Assembly: GCA_022820485.1 (NCBI GenBank)
Contig: JAJEFJ010000048.1
Coordinates: 55,889-119,888 of the forward strand
Reading direction: 5' to 3'
DNA from: Candidatus Latescibacterota bacterium
GTDB taxonomy: Bacteria; Latescibacterota; UBA2968; UBA8231
Length of the DNA stretch: 64,000 nt
Each line of letters begins with the position of its first letter. Position 1 is the first letter of the stretch. The translations under genes were made by a program, and so were the position numbers. The notes beneath the pieces were generated by a model that worked only from the letters and a program-made list of their open reading frames with translations, ran no database searches and had not been told where the DNA came from. Shown here one piece after another: positions 17,037-25,461 of this stretch.

Positions 17037-19211
17037 ATGAAAATCCCTGTTCTTCGTTCCGTCTTTTGGGCGTTTATCGGTTTTTTGGTCCCACCGATGG
17101 CCGTAAGCCATGCGTCGCCCGCGCCCTCCGACCGCCTGCCGCTCGACTTCGAGCGGTGGGAGCGCGATACCTATGCAGCCGGCAAACGGCTGGCATACCT
17201 GAACGTCAGCGAGCCCCGGACCGTGCGGCTGATTTACTTTTTGCCCAACGACCGTCCGTATCGCGCTGAAGTGGCTCAGAAAATGAAAGACGAAATTCGC
17301 CAAGTTCAGACATTTTATGCCGAGCAGATGCAGGCGCATGGATACGGCGACATGACCTTCCGCGTTGAAACCGATGCCGAGGGCGAACCGCTAGTACATC
17401 GCGTAGATGGGGAACACCCCGATAGCTACTATTCAGACGAGGCATTTGGGGCTGTGTATATCGAGATTATGGAGGCGTTTGATCTCAAAGCTAACATTTG
17501 CCTTACCTTCATTGACAATAGTCGTAGTTCTACACCAATAGGAGTTAATTGGGGGAAAAATGGGGGTGGGGCGTCAATAAATGACCATTCTGACTGGGAA
17601 ACAGCGGCCCATGAACTTGGACACGCCTTCGGCTTGGAGCACGATTTCCGCGATAATGCGTACCTCATGGGGCATACCGACGGATCGGAGTTATCGGCGT
17701 GTGCTACCGAATTCTTAGCCGTGCATCCCTACTTCAATCCCGAAGTCTCAATTGAATGGGGACAGCCGCCAACTGTCGAACTTATTTCGGCCCCTGAATA
17801 TCCGGCAGGTGCAACCAGCTTTTCCGTTAAACTTCAGCTCGGCGATCCGGATGGGCTTCAGCAAGTTATCCTGCTTACTACTAGATTTGATGAAGTAAAG
17901 GCGTATCGTGGGTTGGAGGGCAAAAAAGATGCCGTCGTCGAGTTCGACTTTGACGACGATACTCCATCTCACCAAGTCCCCCCTCCCGTGCGTCCGGTTC
18001 ATGTAAAAGTCGTTGATACAGATGGCAATGTTCGCTATGCGTCCTATGACCTTGTGGAAATTTCGCCGTACCAAATCGCCACCCTCCCTGGCCATGGGTA
18101 TGGGGTTTCTTCGGTATCGTTTTCGCCCGACGGAGCAACACTGGCTTCCGGGGCAGGTGATGGTAAGGTCAAACTGTGGAATGCGGAGACGGCAACGAAT
18201 ATCGCCACCCTTGAAGGGCATACGGATCGGATCAGACATGTGTCGTTTTCGCCCGACGGGGCAACGCTGGCTTCCGGGGCGAGTGATGGTACGATCAAGC
18301 TGTGGAATGTGGCAACAGGACAAGCTATCGCCACCTTACTCGGCCATCAGAAGGCGGTTTCTTCGGTGTCGTTTTCGCCCGACGGAGCGATGCTGGCTTC
18401 CAGCTCTCACGATAAAACGATCAAACTGTGGGATGCTTTGACAAGAGAAAACATCGCCGATCTCGTCCATACGTTTCAGATTCTTGAGGTGTCGTTTTCG
18501 CCCGACGGAGCGATGCTGGCTTCCGGGGCGATTGATGGTACGATCAAGCTGTGGAACGTGGCAACAGGACAAGCTATCGCCACCTTACTCGGCCATCAGA
18601 AGGCGGTTTCTTCGGTATCGTTTTCGCCCAACGGGACCACGCTGGTTTCCGGCTCTCACGATAAAACGATCAAACTGTGGGATGCTTTGACAAAAGAAAA
18701 CATCGCCGCCTTCGGCCATGCGTCTAAGGTTCGTTCGGTATCGTTTTCACCCGATGGAAAAACCCTCGCTGCCGCGTTATTTGATGACACGGTCAAGCTT
18801 TCACCCGATGGAAAAGCCCTCACTGCCGCGTTATTTTTTGATGGTACGGTCACGCTATGGGATGTATCTGAGTGGACGCACTTGCTCGATGGCGAGCTAG
18901 CCTTCGGTTTCGCCGCGGAGGTCAAAGACCAAGCGTACACCGCTGGTACGGCGATTAGTGCGCTGGTACTGCCGGAAGCCATAGTCGGCGAAGGCGCGAT
19001 AACCTACCGCGTGTCAGGGCTTCCCATGGGCCTGACGTTTGACGCGGGCACGCGGACGATTTCGGGCTCACCCGAAGCCTCCACCGATGGGGCTGTTGAG
19101 GTCTCCTACACAGCGGAGGACAGCACAGGAGCCACCGCCACGTTGGTTTTCTCCATCACGGTCAACTCACCGCTGAGCTTCGGCGACTTGTTCGGCCAGT
19201 TGCGACGCTAG
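17037..19211 (+). CDS. Secreted metzincin-like protease with WD40 and Ig-like domains
   Basis: A protein of 724 residues from ATG 17037, behind GGAG. A signal peptide (VFWAFIGFLVPPMAVSHASP) is followed by a protease domain. The zinc motif HELGHAFGLEHD (about 192-203) has the third histidine and trailing Asp of metzincins, with AYLMG nearby as a possible Met-turn. Then comes a beta domain (about 240-340), and six to seven WD40 blades (344-611), each with SFSPDG...KLWD/N. The last blade has an internal duplication (FSPDGKTLAAAL / LSPDGKALTAAL). The end (620-715) is a cadherin/He_PIG-like Ig fold (ITYRVSGLPMGLTFDAGTRT). The WD40 propeller probably binds a protein or glycan partner. A paralogue at 26900 shares the protease half (FYAEQMQ, EPLVxRVDGEHPDS) but not the tail. 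Confidence 0.88.
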   Translation: MKIPVLRSVFWAFIGFLVPPMAVSHASPAPSDRLPLDFERWERDTYAAGKRLAYLNVSEPRTVRLIYFLPNDRPYRAEVAQKMKDEIRQVQTFYAEQMQAHGYGDMTFRVETDAEGEPLVHRVDGEHPDSYYSDEAFGAVYIEIMEAFDLKANICLTFIDNSRSSTPIGVNWGKNGGGASINDHSDWETAAHELGHAFGLEHDFRDNAYLMGHTDGSELSACATEFLAVHPYFNPEVSIEWGQPPTVELISAPEYPAGATSFSVKLQLGDPDGLQQVILLTTRFDEVKAYRGLEGKKDAVVEFDFDDDTPSHQVPPPVRPVHVKVVDTDGNVRYASYDLVEISPYQIATLPGHGYGVSSVSFSPDGATLASGAGDGKVKLWNAETATNIATLEGHTDRIRHVSFSPDGATLASGASDGTIKLWNVATGQAIATLLGHQKAVSSVSFSPDGAMLASSSHDKTIKLWDALTRENIADLVHTFQILEVSFSPDGAMLASGAIDGTIKLWNVATGQAIATLLGHQKAVSSVSFSPNGTTLVSGSHDKTIKLWDALTKENIAAFGHASKVRSVSFSPDGKTLAAALFDDTVKLSPDGKALTAALFFDGTVTLWDVSEWTHLLDGELAFGFAAEVKDQAYTAGTAISALVLPEAIVGEGAITYRVSGLPMGLTFDAGTRTISGSPEASTDGAVEVSYTAEDSTGATATLVFSITVNSPLSFGDLFGQLRR
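18285..18707 (+). repeat. Near-identical two-blade WD40 duplication
   Basis: The stretch from about 18285 to 18458 recurs from about 18534 to 18707, offset 249 bp (83 codons, two blades). Long blocks are identical, such as GGCAACAGGACAAGCTATCG and the blade turn GATAAAACGATCAAACTGTGG. The close DNA match indicates recent duplication or gene conversion. Confidence 0.85.
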
Positions 19212-19246
19212 TGAAGAGGATGCCGGTAGAGGATGAAAGATTTGCC

Positions 19247-19855
19247 ATGCCTGTAAGCCTGTGCAAAAGTCTGATCTGCGCCATCGTCTGCTATCTATGC
19301 CTATCCTTGGGGTCGGCCTCAGCCGACGAATCCATCCACGCCCAGATCGAAGCGCTCCGCGCCGCCAAGGATAGCCTGCTCAAAAGCGAGGATTCGCCGC
19401 TGTTGCCAGCACAGCGCATCCGCTTCGAGCAGCTTGCCTACTATCCCATCGACCTCCGCTATCGCCTGCGGGGCGAGCTGCACATCTATGGCCGCCAGCG
19501 CATCGTCGAAATCCCCAATACCGACGGCACCATTACCGAACTCGAGCGATTTGGGCGCTTTGTTGCGGCTTTTGGCGCACAAGACTTTTGGCTGGAGGTA
19601 TATCGCAGCCCACAAACCGGCGAAACGGAAATCTTCTTCAAGGATCAGACCAACGGCCACACCACGTATGGAGGCGGGCGCTACGCGCGCCTGACGAGGG
19701 AAGACGATGGCATGTATGTCATTGACTTCAATAACGCTTATAACCCATACTGCGCGTACAATCCCATTTATATCTGCCCGCTGCCTCCGCGACAAAACTA
19801 CCTCGAGTTCGCAATCGAGGCTGGCGAACTCATGGGCGATGCCGCCCCTCCCTGA
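19247..19855 (+). CDS. Exported DUF1684 family protein
   Basis: The frame is open from GTG 19211. ATG 19247 is preferred because the signal peptide then starts cleanly (MPVSLCKSLICAIVCYLCLS, cleaved after LGSASA). The protein has 202 residues. The mature part shows the DUF1684 pattern: LLPAQRIRFEQLAYYPIDLR, FKDQTNGHTTYGGGRYARL, then the family signature DFNNAYNPYCAYNPIYICPL followed by PPRQNYLEFAIEAGE. The function of DUF1684 is unknown; members are secreted or periplasmic and the cysteine/asparagine-rich signature is conserved. It follows the protease gene within about 35 bases, so the two may be co-transcribed. Confidence 0.8.
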   Translation: MPVSLCKSLICAIVCYLCLSLGSASADESIHAQIEALRAAKDSLLKSEDSPLLPAQRIRFEQLAYYPIDLRYRLRGELHIYGRQRIVEIPNTDGTITELERFGRFVAAFGAQDFWLEVYRSPQTGETEIFFKDQTNGHTTYGGGRYARLTREDDGMYVIDFNNAYNPYCAYNPIYICPLPPRQNYLEFAIEAGELMGDAAPP

Positions 19856-19924
19856 TGCGTGGCGCACGTTTTTTGCGTATAATTTTCGCCAATTGCAGCG
19901 AACCCTCGCCTTCTACTGACGCGC

Positions 19925-21769
19925 ATGAAAGCATTCTTTGAACGCCTCGAACAAGCCGCTGATCTGCGCGAAGTCCAATCGCTCGTCGCTCACATCCTCG
20001 ACGCAGCGCGATCCGGCGGCAAACCCGAGGAAAAGCGCCGCTTTCTCCGCGCTCTGTTCTTCAATCGGGCGCTTTTGTCCCGCCTAGAAACCCCCGCGGC
20101 CATCGACGCGCTCCTCGCGGCGACCAAGCCCGACGAATGGGATGCGCTCTTCGGCGATGAGGTCGCCCAAGAACTGCCGCAATTAACCGTCGATCTAGTC
20201 GATGGCTTGGTCGATCTCGACCACCGCCAATTGCTGCGCCTTTTGCTCCCCGAATCCCCCAAGGCGCTCTGGCAGGTGCTCAAACGCCTCAATGCTTACC
20301 TAGAAGAATGCAATGGCTCGGATCGCTATCTGCGCGGCATGCGCGTCGCCCGCATCATGGCCGACATCTACCGGACACTCGCCGCTGAGTCTCGGACTTG
20401 GCGGCGAGCGCTGCCGCCCTGTTGCATCGACGGACAAGACATCGCCCAGCTCAAAGAGGCCAAGCACATCGACAAACTGGCCGCAGCCTACGAGGCGCGG
20501 ATCAACCAGCTACAGAGCATCGACCTCCAGCGCAGCTTGGCCGCCCTCGACACTGGCCGCGCCTCTGCGCCGCGCATGACCGAAGCGGCTTACGAGCAAG
20601 CCTTTTGCATCCAATCGCCCCTGCGCCTAGGGATTTCCAGCGCCAATGCCTCGGACAATCACCTGCGCAGCAAGGAACAGGGCGGCAAGACGCTCAACAT
20701 CGCCGTCAACCTACAACAGGGCCGGGAAGAGAGCGCCCAACCGCCGTTGGAAGTCACCGCACGAAGGCTCCCCGAGCCCCAACTCATCCTCCGCTCTCGC
20801 TCCCGGGGCTTTAAGGCCGACTTTGAGGTGAACAAACACAGCTCGGCCGCGACCGTCAGCGAACTGTTCTTTGCCTACCGCCGCAGCGGCGACGAAGCCC
20901 TGCGGTTGGTCAAACAAGGGTTAGTACACGCGGGCATCGTCCGGCCGAATTCCACAGACGTCATCCAAGACATCGCCGCCTTTACCGGTGGCGGTGGCTT
21001 GGAAATCACCACCAGCAGTAAAGTTCTACAAGGGTCCGGCCTAGGAACCAGCGGCGTCTTGTCTGCCGCCATTCTCAAGATGCTCTACCACCTCTCCGGC
21101 CACCCCTATGCCGCGCCCGCGTGCGAATACCCCGGCCTCTACGACCAAAGCCTCATGCTCGAACAGAGCCTCGGCCTCAACAGCGGTTGGCAGGATGCGC
21201 GCGGCGCCAGCGGCGGCCCTTCAGCCATCAAGAACTTCTATGCGCCGCCGACCGACGGCCTGCCCGCGCCCGAGCGCACATTCCTCACCGAGGTAGATGA
21301 GCGCTTGTTTACCGAGCGAGTCGTGCTCTTCGACACGGGGATATCGCGCTCGGCCACCCGCGGCCTCAACGTCGTCCTCGACGCCTATCTGTCGCGCGAT
21401 CACCTGCGCTATGGAGCCATCCGCGAGTCACTGGCCATTCACGACGACATGGTGGCCGCACTGCGCGCGGGCGCATACGCCGACCTCGGGCGGCTGGCCA
21501 ATCGCTACTGGCAGTTGCGCTGCATCCTCGACCCCCAAGCCACCAACGACGCCTTACAACACCTTTTCGAAAATCCGCAGATTGCCGACCTGACCGAGGG
21601 CGGGCTTCTCACCGGGGCCGGCGGCGGCGGCTTTGCCCTCCTCATCGCTGCCGAGGGGCAAGCAGCCGCATTGCGCGCAAGGCTCGACAAGCTGCGCCAA
21701 CACGCGGCCTTTGCCAACAGCAGCGTGGTCTCCTATCAACTCAATGCCCAAGGCATCCACCTTGCGTGA
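19925..21769 (+). CDS. Fucokinase-like GHMP sugar kinase with a helical N-terminal domain
   Basis: A protein of 614 residues. The first 210 residues are a helical, leucine-rich domain of unknown type (ALFFNRALLSRLETPAAIDA; LVDLDHRQLLRLLLPE). From about residue 225 the chain is a GHMP kinase related to L-fucose kinase: substrate motif QSPLRLGISSANASDN and GGKTLNIAVNL, ATP loop VLQGSGLGTSGVLSAAIL (the GxGLGTSxxL form), and C-terminal LTGAGGGGFALLI. Bacterial fucokinases usually carry a pyrophosphorylase domain at the N-terminus; here it is replaced. The substrate is probably a sugar entering glycan synthesis, but which one cannot be told. A TATAAT at 19878-19883 is a likely -10 box. The stop overlaps the next gene (GTGA). 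Confidence 0.78.
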   Translation: MKAFFERLEQAADLREVQSLVAHILDAARSGGKPEEKRRFLRALFFNRALLSRLETPAAIDALLAATKPDEWDALFGDEVAQELPQLTVDLVDGLVDLDHRQLLRLLLPESPKALWQVLKRLNAYLEECNGSDRYLRGMRVARIMADIYRTLAAESRTWRRALPPCCIDGQDIAQLKEAKHIDKLAAAYEARINQLQSIDLQRSLAALDTGRASAPRMTEAAYEQAFCIQSPLRLGISSANASDNHLRSKEQGGKTLNIAVNLQQGREESAQPPLEVTARRLPEPQLILRSRSRGFKADFEVNKHSSAATVSELFFAYRRSGDEALRLVKQGLVHAGIVRPNSTDVIQDIAAFTGGGGLEITTSSKVLQGSGLGTSGVLSAAILKMLYHLSGHPYAAPACEYPGLYDQSLMLEQSLGLNSGWQDARGASGGPSAIKNFYAPPTDGLPAPERTFLTEVDERLFTERVVLFDTGISRSATRGLNVVLDAYLSRDHLRYGAIRESLAIHDDMVAALRAGAYADLGRLANRYWQLRCILDPQATNDALQHLFENPQIADLTEGGLLTGAGGGGFALLIAAEGQAAALRARLDKLRQHAAFANSSVVSYQLNAQGIHLA

Positions 21770-22410
21770 GGACGGCAGCCGTGGCTACCAAGAAAGAGCA
21801 CCTGCTCATAGACGGCTACAACCTCATCAAAGCGAGCCAGCTTTTCCAAGGCCGCGGCGACTCGCTAAAACGAGCGCGCAACCGCTTGCAGCAGGCACTC
21901 GCCGCCTACGGCCGCCGCGCCGACAAGCACATTACCCTGTACTACGACGGCACCGGCGAATCGCCGAACACGACCAGCACCAGCGGCCCACACGTCGCCA
22001 TAGAATTCTCGCGCTACCCTCAGCAGGCCGACGACCTAATCGCGCAGGCGGTCGCGCAAAAGCACGGGGCCAAGTGGCTGCGGGTCATCAGCTCGGACCG
22101 CGCCGTCCAGCGCAGTGCCGCACGCCACAAGATCCGCTCGACCTGTTCGGAGGATTTTCTCGACGAACTCACCGGGCCTGAGCAAGAGCAGAGCGAACCC
22201 ACGCCTGCGACCGACCGCGACGGCACCGAAGCCGATCCGTCTCTCGACCCAGACGACCTAGATCGCTGGGAGGCCGTGTTCCGCAAAAAAGCCGACGAGG
22301 TTCCGAACACACCTGCGCCCACCCGCGACGGCACCGAATCTCACCCCCCACTCAGCCCCAGCGAACTCGATTACTGGGAAGCAGTATTCCGCAAAAAAGC
22401 CGACCGCTAA
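21766..22410 (+). CDS. NYN domain (YacP-like) nuclease with a repeated tail
   Basis: A protein of 214 residues starting at GTG 21766, overlapping the kinase stop. Residues 10-140 are a YacP-type NYN/PIN-like ribonuclease domain: LLIDGYNLIKAS, then TLYYDGTGES, QQADDLIAQAVAQKHGAKW and VISSDRAVQRSAARHKI; the aspartates in IDGYN, QADD and SSD are the expected metal ligands. YacP is linked to RNA turnover and ribosome-associated cleavage. The C-terminal 75 residues hold two copies of a peptide ending LDRWEAVFRKKAD and LDYWEAVFRKKAD, joined by acidic, proline-rich linkers. In many bacteria this tail peptide occurs once, as DxWxxxF. The coupling with a sugar kinase is unusual. Confidence 0.85.
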   Translation: MRTAAVATKKEHLLIDGYNLIKASQLFQGRGDSLKRARNRLQQALAAYGRRADKHITLYYDGTGESPNTTSTSGPHVAIEFSRYPQQADDLIAQAVAQKHGAKWLRVISSDRAVQRSAARHKIRSTCSEDFLDELTGPEQEQSEPTPATDRDGTEADPSLDPDDLDRWEAVFRKKADEVPNTPAPTRDGTESHPPLSPSELDYWEAVFRKKADR

Positions 22411-22412
22411 CG

Positions 22413-23093
22413 CTAAGGCTGCGGCAGCACGAGATCGCGCAGTACGGCCAAGCTGTGCTGCCCTTGGGTACTGCCCGCCCGCGCCAAGGCTTCGAGATGT
22501 ACCTTTAAAAATCCAGCCTCAACCGGCGTATCCACATCGTACCAAGGCGGCAGCAGGCCGAGCGTCTGCGTCCCCAAGCGCGCTAGCGTTTGCTCCAGTA
22601 CCATCTCGGTACTCCAAGCCACGTCTTGGAATATCCGGCTTTCCCCTTTTTGTCGGCCCACCAAGTAATAGCCGCCGTCCGTGCTCGGGCCCAAGACCAC
22701 TTCCTTCTCGCGCAAGAGCGCCAGCCCCTCGTCAATGTACGCGGCCGGCAGAGAAGGGCTGTCCGAGCCTACGAGGACCACCCGCTCGGCCCCCCGCGCA
22801 AAAGCCCACTGCATCAGGCCCTCCATCCGCTGTCCTAAATCGCCTTCGGGCTGCGGCACGTACTCGAAGGTGCCAATCGGAGTCAGCAAGGTGCGCAGGG
22901 CTTCTTCGGCATCAGCCGGGGCAAAGGCCACGACCTTGGTGGCGGCCGTTGTCGCGTGCAGCACAGTAGCGCAGTCCAGCAGCAGGGCCTCGTACAGACG
23001 CGCGGCGTCATGGGCACTCAAATGGCTCTGGAGCCGGGTTTTGACCGCTCCGGGGGCTGGTTTCTTGGCAAAGAGCACGGCGCAGGTGGACAT
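22413..23093 (-). CDS. DUF2064 / TIGR04282 family glycosyltransferase
   Basis: A protein of 226 residues from ATG 23093, behind GGAGGAGCGA. It matches the TIGR04282 (rSAM/selenodomain-associated transferase 1) group of GT-A fold enzymes: AVLFAKKPAPGAVKTRL, then VVLVGSDSPSLPAAYIDEGL, VVLGPSTDGGYYLVG and WSTEMVLEQTLARL. Members act as small nucleotidyl- or glycosyl-transferases, but the substrate is mostly unknown. It ends two bases from the end of the NYN gene in tail-to-tail arrangement and diverges from the operon starting at 23184, so the 90-base gap carries promoters in both directions. Confidence 0.85.
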   Translation of the reverse strand: MSTCAVLFAKKPAPGAVKTRLQSHLSAHDAARLYEALLLDCATVLHATTAATKVVAFAPADAEEALRTLLTPIGTFEYVPQPEGDLGQRMEGLMQWAFARGAERVVLVGSDSPSLPAAYIDEGLALLREKEVVLGPSTDGGYYLVGRQKGESRIFQDVAWSTEMVLEQTLARLGTQTLGLLPPWYDVDTPVEAGFLKVHLEALARAGSTQGQHSLAVLRDLVLPQP

Positions 23094-23183
23094 TCGCTCC
23101 TCCCTATTGTCTATCGTCGGCAGAGCGCGTACTTTTTGCAATATAATTCGCGGCAACCTTTCACAAAATCAATTGAGGAGCTC

Positions 23184-24380
23184 ATGGCCCAAGTCAATAT
23201 CGTCCGCCACAACCCCATCGCGATCTTTTCCAACCCCACCGAAGTAATCATCACCGACGACAATGGCCACGTCGTGCGCCTAGTCGAGCCTTCGGGCAAC
23301 GTCGGCACCCAATACGCCAACGACGTTGGCTCGGAGTGGTTCGGCACCATCGAAAACCTCAACAAGGGCCTCGAAATCTGCGGCGTCCACTGGTCGGACG
23401 TGTACAAGACCGACGTCCTGTGGACCACCCCTTCTGCTGACCGCGACGAGTGCGACCAGCGCAAAAACGACTTCAACGCCTGCTACGGAGCCATGATTGC
23501 AGCCGTCACCGGCGGCCCCATGCGCTCCAACCGCATGGCCCGCTTCACCCACCCGGAAGGTTTCCCAGACCCAGCGGCCCTCTTTGAGATCCAGATCAAG
23601 GCCTGCGCTGGCGAAACCGTCTCCATCAGCGGTGGCACAATCGACTACGGCACTTGGGTCGATCACCAGCCCTCGGGCGCTTCCGTCATGCACCAGCGGG
23701 ACGGCGAAATGATCACCACGCTCGGCTCCGACTTAGCCGAAGAAATGCGCTTCGTCCTCGAAGAGCAATACGCCAAGCCCTTTGCCGAACAAGGCGTTGA
23801 CTTTAAAAAACAGACCGTATTCATGGAGATTCTCGTCGCCGTGGACGACGACCCAGACAAAACTTGGGAGCGCATCGAGACCACCCGCCAAGTCTTTGCA
23901 GACTACTACGGCGACGACCGCCCCGCTGGCCTGATTTACCCAGTGTCGCGGATCCCCAACCTCGACGGCATCGTCGAGCCGCAGCCGCGCGTGGTCTCCG
24001 GCGAAGTCGAAATCGTGCGCTCGGGGCAGATCGAGGACGGCTTCTCGACTTGGGCGGGCCTGCGCCACCACGGCGTGCGCGAAGTCCACGTCTCAGCCGT
24101 CGGCGGCAGCGACGCCGGTCAGCAGCTCGGCACGCTCGACGCCCGGATCAAGGAAGCCGGCGGCGCGGGTCTCAAAGAGGACGGCATCTTCAACAACGCG
24201 TACATTGTCGCCGGTGCCGACTCCGCGCAGAATCGCGCTGGCTTGGTCGCCTTCAACGAGTCCTTCAGCGCGTACTATGAAGGCACTGCTCCGGCGGGCC
24301 GCACCGCCCAGTTTATCGGCGGCATCCAGCAGCAAGGCCATCAGAGCGGCCTCGCCACCCGTGCGATCTTCGCCGAGTAG
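23184..24380 (+). CDS. Tandem RidA-like (YjgF/UK114-like) protein
   Basis: A protein of 398 residues from ATG 23184, behind GAGGAG. Two halves each resemble a RidA fold. The first has IENLNKGLEICGVHWSDVYK, the T/D-V-L strand, DFNACYG and PDPAALFEIQIKA. The second has TWERIETTRQVFADYYGDD and RPAGLIYPVSRIPNLDG. RidA proteins hydrolyse reactive enamine/imine intermediates or bind metabolites; the usual trimer could be made here by pseudo-dimers. The similarity is read from pattern only, and the arginine that RidA uses to hold the substrate carboxylate cannot be placed with certainty. It is the first gene of a four-gene run with a split ThDP enzyme and a LarA-like protein. TATAAT at 23142-23147 is a likely -10. 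Confidence 0.55.
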   Translation: MAQVNIVRHNPIAIFSNPTEVIITDDNGHVVRLVEPSGNVGTQYANDVGSEWFGTIENLNKGLEICGVHWSDVYKTDVLWTTPSADRDECDQRKNDFNACYGAMIAAVTGGPMRSNRMARFTHPEGFPDPAALFEIQIKACAGETVSISGGTIDYGTWVDHQPSGASVMHQRDGEMITTLGSDLAEEMRFVLEEQYAKPFAEQGVDFKKQTVFMEILVAVDDDPDKTWERIETTRQVFADYYGDDRPAGLIYPVSRIPNLDGIVEPQPRVVSGEVEIVRSGQIEDGFSTWAGLRHHGVREVHVSAVGGSDAGQQLGTLDARIKEAGGAGLKEDGIFNNAYIVAGADSAQNRAGLVAFNESFSAYYEGTAPAGRTAQFIGGIQQQGHQSGLATRAIFAE

Positions 24381-24384
24381 TCCC

Positions 24385-24879
24385 GTGATCAGCGCCGCCA
24401 AAATTATCGCTGCCCTCGAACGGCACGGCATTACGCATGTATTAGGAGTCCCAGACAACGGCTCGTGCGTCCTGTACGAGCGCCTGTGGGACCACGACAC
24501 CATCGAAGTAATCCTCACCAGCCGCGAGGGCGAAGCGTACGGCTTGGCCTCCGGCCTATACTTGGGCGGTGCCCATCCGCTGGTGTTGATCCAAAACACG
24601 GGCTTTTTGGAGGCCGGCGACGCCTTGCGCGGCACGGCCTACAACATGGGCATTCCCCTCGTCATGCTCGTCGGCTATCGCGGCTACGCGACCATGGCCC
24701 CAGGTGCCCCCCGCATCGATACGGCCGCCACCTTCTTCGAGCCGACGCTCAAGGCTTGGAACATTCCCTACACCACCATGCACACAGACGACGACTGCGG
24801 CCAGATCGACGCTGCGTTCGCCAAGGCTCAAGAGACCTCGCTGCCAACCGCTGTGCTGCTGGTCGCGGAGACTGCATAA
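24385..24879 (+). CDS. ThDP-dependent decarboxylase, alpha (PYR) subunit, ComD-like
   Basis: Start at GTG 24385, four bases after the previous stop, giving 164 residues. This is the pyrimidine-binding half of a thiamin diphosphate enzyme: FVPDNG-type start (HVLGVPDNGSCVLYERLW), the conserved glutamate in TSREGEAYGLASGLYLGG that activates the cofactor, LIQNTGFLEAGDALRGTAYN and MLVGYRGYATMAPGAPRI. Sulfopyruvate decarboxylase (ComD) and phosphonopyruvate decarboxylases share these motifs. The partner half is encoded next. The substrate is probably a small 2-oxo acid carrying a phosphonate, sulfonate or similar group; the actual one is not known. Confidence 0.82.
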   Translation: MISAAKIIAALERHGITHVLGVPDNGSCVLYERLWDHDTIEVILTSREGEAYGLASGLYLGGAHPLVLIQNTGFLEAGDALRGTAYNMGIPLVMLVGYRGYATMAPGAPRIDTAATFFEPTLKAWNIPYTTMHTDDDCGQIDAAFAKAQETSLPTAVLLVAETA

Positions 24880-24880
24880 G

Positions 24881-25450
24881 ATGCTCGACAAATACACCTG
24901 CCTCGCAAAACTGGCCGCCAAGCGCACGGACGAAGTCGTGGTCACCACCATGAGCGTGGCCATGCCTTGGGCCGCGCACTCCGACGGCCCCCTAGACTTT
25001 GCCCACGTCGAAAGCGCCATGGGCCACGCCGCCGACTTTGCACTGGGCTTGGCCATTGCCCAGCCCGAGCGCCGGGTCTTGTGCATCAACGGCGACGGCA
25101 GCACCCTGATGTCGCTGGGCGTCCTCGTCACCTTGGCCCAGCGCCCAGCCCCCAATCTAACCCTCGTCATCACTGAAAACGGCACGTACGAAGTCACTGG
25201 CAGCCAGCCCGTGCCCGGTGCCGCCTTTATCGATTATGAGCAAATCTGTCGTGGGGCCGGCCTCCAGCGCGTCTATACCATCGACACCGACGACGACTTC
25301 GACGCCAAGCTCGACCAGCACTTTGCGGAAGAAGGCCCGGTCGTCTTTATCTGGAAAATCGCCCCGGCTACCGAGCCGGTCCCTAAACCGGCCCTGCCGA
25401 TCGGCGAACGCGCCCAGCGCCTGCGCACCGCCCTAGTCGGCGAAGTATAG
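24881..25450 (+). CDS. ThDP-dependent decarboxylase, beta (PP) subunit, ComE-like
   Basis: A protein of 189 residues from ATG 24881, one base after the stop of the alpha subunit. It carries the diphosphate-binding motif GDGSTLMSLGVLVTLAQRPA...NLTLVITENGTYEVTG (the GDG-x(n)-N motif with the metal-binding Asp and Asn), plus AMGHAADFALGLAIA. Together with the previous gene it makes up a full ThDP enzyme, like sulfopyruvate decarboxylase ComDE. The split arrangement and the small subunit sizes match that family. The extended C-terminal tail (APATEPVPKPALPIGERAQR) is rich in proline. Confidence 0.84.
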   Translation: MLDKYTCLAKLAAKRTDEVVVTTMSVAMPWAAHSDGPLDFAHVESAMGHAADFALGLAIAQPERRVLCINGDGSTLMSLGVLVTLAQRPAPNLTLVITENGTYEVTGSQPVPGAAFIDYEQICRGAGLQRVYTIDTDDDFDAKLDQHFAEEGPVVFIWKIAPATEPVPKPALPIGERAQRLRTALVGEV

Positions 25451-25461
25451 AGGTACCTACC

